Source: JAHEJE01 sp965216335 (GTDB lineage Bacteria; Pseudomonadota; Alphaproteobacteria; Rhizobiales; Aestuariivirgaceae). From it: a DNA stretch of 64,000 nucleotides. A program made the position numbers and the translations under genes. A model generated the notes under the pieces. The model had not been told where the DNA came from and did not search any database. It was given only the letters and a program-made list of their open reading frames with translations. The stretch spans positions 620,001 through 684,000 of the forward strand of contig OZ244154.1 of NCBI GenBank assembly GCA_965216335.1, in the 5' to 3' direction. Of the stretch, positions 62,205 through 64,000 are shown piece by piece. Positions within the stretch are counted from its first letter, which is position 1; each line of letters opens with the position of its first letter.

Positions 62205-63569
62205 CTAGGCGGCCTCGGCAATCACCCGGTTTCGGCCTTCGCGCTTGGCGCGATACAGGGCCTCATCGGCGCGCTGGAGCATCGCCGGCAGGGAATCGGA
62301 TGAAGCCTCGAACTCCGCGATACCAATCGATGCGGTGATGGGCAGTTTTTGCGCGGTTGCGCCGGCACAGAACGGTTTTCCGCAGATCGCCTTGCGCAGC
62401 CGCTCGGCGATTTGCCGTGCGACCGCCATTTCCGTATCCGGCAGAACGACGATGAATTCTTCACCGCCGACCCGGCACGGCAGGTCCATGGAACGGGTAT
62501 GCTTCTTGAGCCGTTCAGCCAGTTCGATCAGCACCTCATCGCCGACGGCATGTCCGTAGTTGTCGTTGACCGATTTGAAATGGTCGACATCCAGCGCCAG
62601 GACCGAGAGCGCCCGGCCCCGGTTTGCCGCTGCATCGACCATAAGGTTGACCTGTGATTCCATGTACCGCCGGTTGTAGAGGCCGGTGAGCGGGTCTGTC
62701 ACCGCCAGTTCCAGCGATTGCTGCACGTCGTTGCGCAACTGTTCGGTAAACCGCCAACGCTTGATCTGGGTGTTGACCCGGGCCAACAGCTCCTGCTTGT
62801 CGATGGGACGCAGCAGATAGTCGTTCACCCCCATGTCGAGCGCGCGCATCATGCGTTCGTTGTCGTCCGGGTCGACGATGATCAGGATCGGCACCTGACG
62901 CGTGCGCTCGAGCGAACGCAACTGCGAGCACAGCCGCAATCCGTCGAAGTCCTGCAGGTCGAGGTTGATGATCAGCAGTTCATATTGAGTCTCAGCGGCA
63001 TCGAACACTGCCTGCTGCGGATCCTGAGCCCAGACCAGGTCGTGCTCTCCCTTGAGACTGGAAGAAATCCTCTCCGCCAGATGACCGCGATTGTCGATCA
63101 GCATGATGCGGCCTTCCCTGTGGCTGACCTCCGGTTGACCGACCCGCAGCATGTTCATGTCACCGGTTGGCAGGCGTGAGCGCAACTCATCCGTCAGCAT
63201 CTTCAGGCGAACCAGACTCTTGACCCGGCAGAACAGAGCAATGTCGTTGACTGGCTTGGTGAGGAAGTCGTCGGCACCCGCCTCAAGGCCGCGAATTCTG
63301 TCCTCCGGCTGGTCCAACGCCGTGACCATGACCACCGGAATGTGTTGCGAAGACGAGCTGCGCTTGATGCGGCTGCACACTTCAATGCCGTCCATGCCGG
63401 GCATCATGACATCGAGCAGCACAATGTCGGGCTGCGTGCGCTGGACGGCTTCCAGGGCGTCGACGCCGTTCATCGCCGTAACGACTTCGAAGTACTCCGC
63501 CGACAATTTCGCTTCAAGAAGCTTCACGTTGGCGAGTATGTCATCGACGATGAGAACTCTGGCCGTCAT
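62205..63569 (-). CDS. pleD: PleD, diguanylate cyclase response regulator
   Basis: 454 residues. REC1 (about 1-120, phosphoacceptor D53), REC2 (about 155-275), where the aligned Asp is Asn (IINLDL), so it is a pseudo-receiver used for dimerisation, and a GGDEF domain with GGEEF. The inhibitory site RSMD lies five residues before GGEEF, as in Caulobacter PleD. It makes cyclic di-GMP at the pole for the stalked or differentiated cell fate. Its start overlaps the divK stop by four bases. Confidence 0.96.
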   Translation of the reverse strand: MTARVLIVDDILANVKLLEAKLSAEYFEVVTAMNGVDALEAVQRTQPDIVLLDVMMPGMDGIEVCSRIKRSSSSQHIPVVMVTALDQPEDRIRGLEAGADDFLTKPVNDIALFCRVKSLVRLKMLTDELRSRLPTGDMNMLRVGQPEVSHREGRIMLIDNRGHLAERISSSLKGEHDLVWAQDPQQAVFDAAETQYELLIINLDLQDFDGLRLCSQLRSLERTRQVPILIIVDPDDNERMMRALDMGVNDYLLRPIDKQELLARVNTQIKRWRFTEQLRNDVQQSLELAVTDPLTGLYNRRYMESQVNLMVDAAANRGRALSVLALDVDHFKSVNDNYGHAVGDEVLIELAERLKKHTRSMDLPCRVGGEEFIVVLPDTEMAVARQIAERLRKAICGKPFCAGATAQKLPITASIGIAEFEASSDSLPAMLQRADEALYRAKREGRNRVIAEAA

Positions 63570-63982
63570 TCCGCCTCTTCCTTGAGAAAGGTATCGATCT
63601 GTTCAAGAAAGTGCGACACCGAAATCGGTTTGGAAATGTAAGCTTCACAGCCGCCTTCGCGGATCTTTTCCTCATCACCCTTCATGGCGAACGCAGTCAC
63701 GGCGATGACCGGGATCGACCGCAGTTCATCGTCTTCCTTGAGCCACTTGGTCACCTCGATGCCGGAGACTTCCGGCAGTTGGATGTCCATCAGGATGAGG
63801 TCGGGACGGTGCTCGCGCGCAATATCAAGCGCCGACAGGCCATCGCGGGTCTGCAGGACCCGGTAGCCGTGCGCTTCAAGCAGGTCATTGAACAGCTTCA
63901 TGTTGAGTTCGTTGTCCTCAACAATCAGCACCGACTTTGCAGAGGCCGCTGCGGGGCTGCAGGAGTTGTCACTGGCCGCCAT
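63566..63982 (-). CDS. divK: DivK, single-domain cell-cycle response regulator
   Basis: 138 residues of a lone receiver domain: VLIVEDNELNMKLFNDLLEAHGY, phosphoacceptor D66 in LILMDIQLPE, then VTAFAMKGDEEKIREGGCEAYISKPI. It is phosphorylated by the DivJ/PleC pair and controls CtrA activity in the alphaproteobacterial cell cycle. The N-terminus is about 15 residues longer than usual (MAASDNSCSPAAASA), so the start might lie further in; the window ends 18 bases beyond it. Confidence 0.95.
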   Translation of the reverse strand: MAASDNSCSPAAASAKSVLIVEDNELNMKLFNDLLEAHGYRVLQTRDGLSALDIAREHRPDLILMDIQLPEVSGIEVTKWLKEDDELRSIPVIAVTAFAMKGDEEKIREGGCEAYISKPISVSHFLEQIDTFLKEEAE

Positions 63983-64000
63983 AATGTTTGCACCGTAGCT

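Overview
The window looks like chromosomal DNA of a GC-rich alphaproteobacterium, most likely of the order Hyphomicrobiales (Rhizobiales). This is inferred from gene content and order: nifR3/dusB-ntrB-ntrC-ntrY-ntrX-trkA, a fused ispDF, a pyruvate dehydrogenase cluster with a lipoyl domain on the E1 beta subunit, pyrB next to a metal-site-less pyrC, dprA-topA-rnr-DUF983-Nudix-rpmG, and divK-pleD. No rRNA, tRNA, CRISPR array, prophage or intact insertion sequence was seen. About 65 protein genes are supported, almost all housekeeping.

Layout. 0.1-9.4 kb (minus strand): the nitrogen two-component block dusB-ntrB-ntrC-ntrY-ntrX followed by the K+ regulator trkA. 9.5-11.2 kb (plus): ispDF and pncC/cinA. 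11.2-14.6 kb (minus): lipA with a RatA/COQ10-type gene, two tandem GlsB/YeaQ-type membrane proteins, and a cation/proton antiporter. 14.6-16.2 kb: a 1.6 kb gene-free stretch packed with palindromic repeats and one long hairpin-rich block. 16.2-24.2 kb: an L,D-transpeptidase-fold gene, then lpdA-DUF465-pdhC-pdhB-pdhA-ftsB. 24.4-31.1 kb: an EEP-family phosphatase, eno, queF, a membrane cyclic-nucleotide-binding protein, choline sulfatase and a GNAT acetyltransferase. 31.4-41.5 kb: an SLC13-type transporter, an acetolactate-synthase-like enzyme, mgtE, a DMT exporter, small genes, a Sel1 protein and ilvD. 41.8-50.1 kb: a DUF898/M48 peptidase pair, gatCA, an UPF0173 hydrolase, ruvX, an AEC transporter and an AidB-like flavoprotein. 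50.4-61.8 kb (plus): pyrB-pyrC', plsY-dprA, topA-rnr, DUF983, Nudix, rpmG. 62.2-64 kb (minus): divK-pleD.

The most unusual content lies between genes. Five elements of 263-270 bp (5471-5738, 33229-33494, 37803-38065, 50129-50398, 60005-60271) share one architecture: a closing stem of about 33 bp formed by inverted ends, enclosing two long hairpin arms, which is a three-way junction. The stem sequence differs almost completely between copies (50129 differs throughout), yet pairing is kept, including compensatory changes inside the arms. Four copies are flanked by TA dinucleotides. This fits an RNA- or DNA-fold-dependent mobile or regulatory repeat that I do not recognise. A second palindromic family of about 115-120 bp with a TTGCACC core occurs at 15894, 19566 and 24270; two of its copies bracket the pyruvate dehydrogenase block.

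Functionally the genes cover nitrogen sensing and K+ uptake control, isoprenoid precursors, lipoate and pyruvate oxidation, queuosine, branched-chain amino acids, pyrimidines, transamidation of tRNA, DNA topology and uptake, RNA decay and the alphaproteobacterial cell-cycle phosphorelay.
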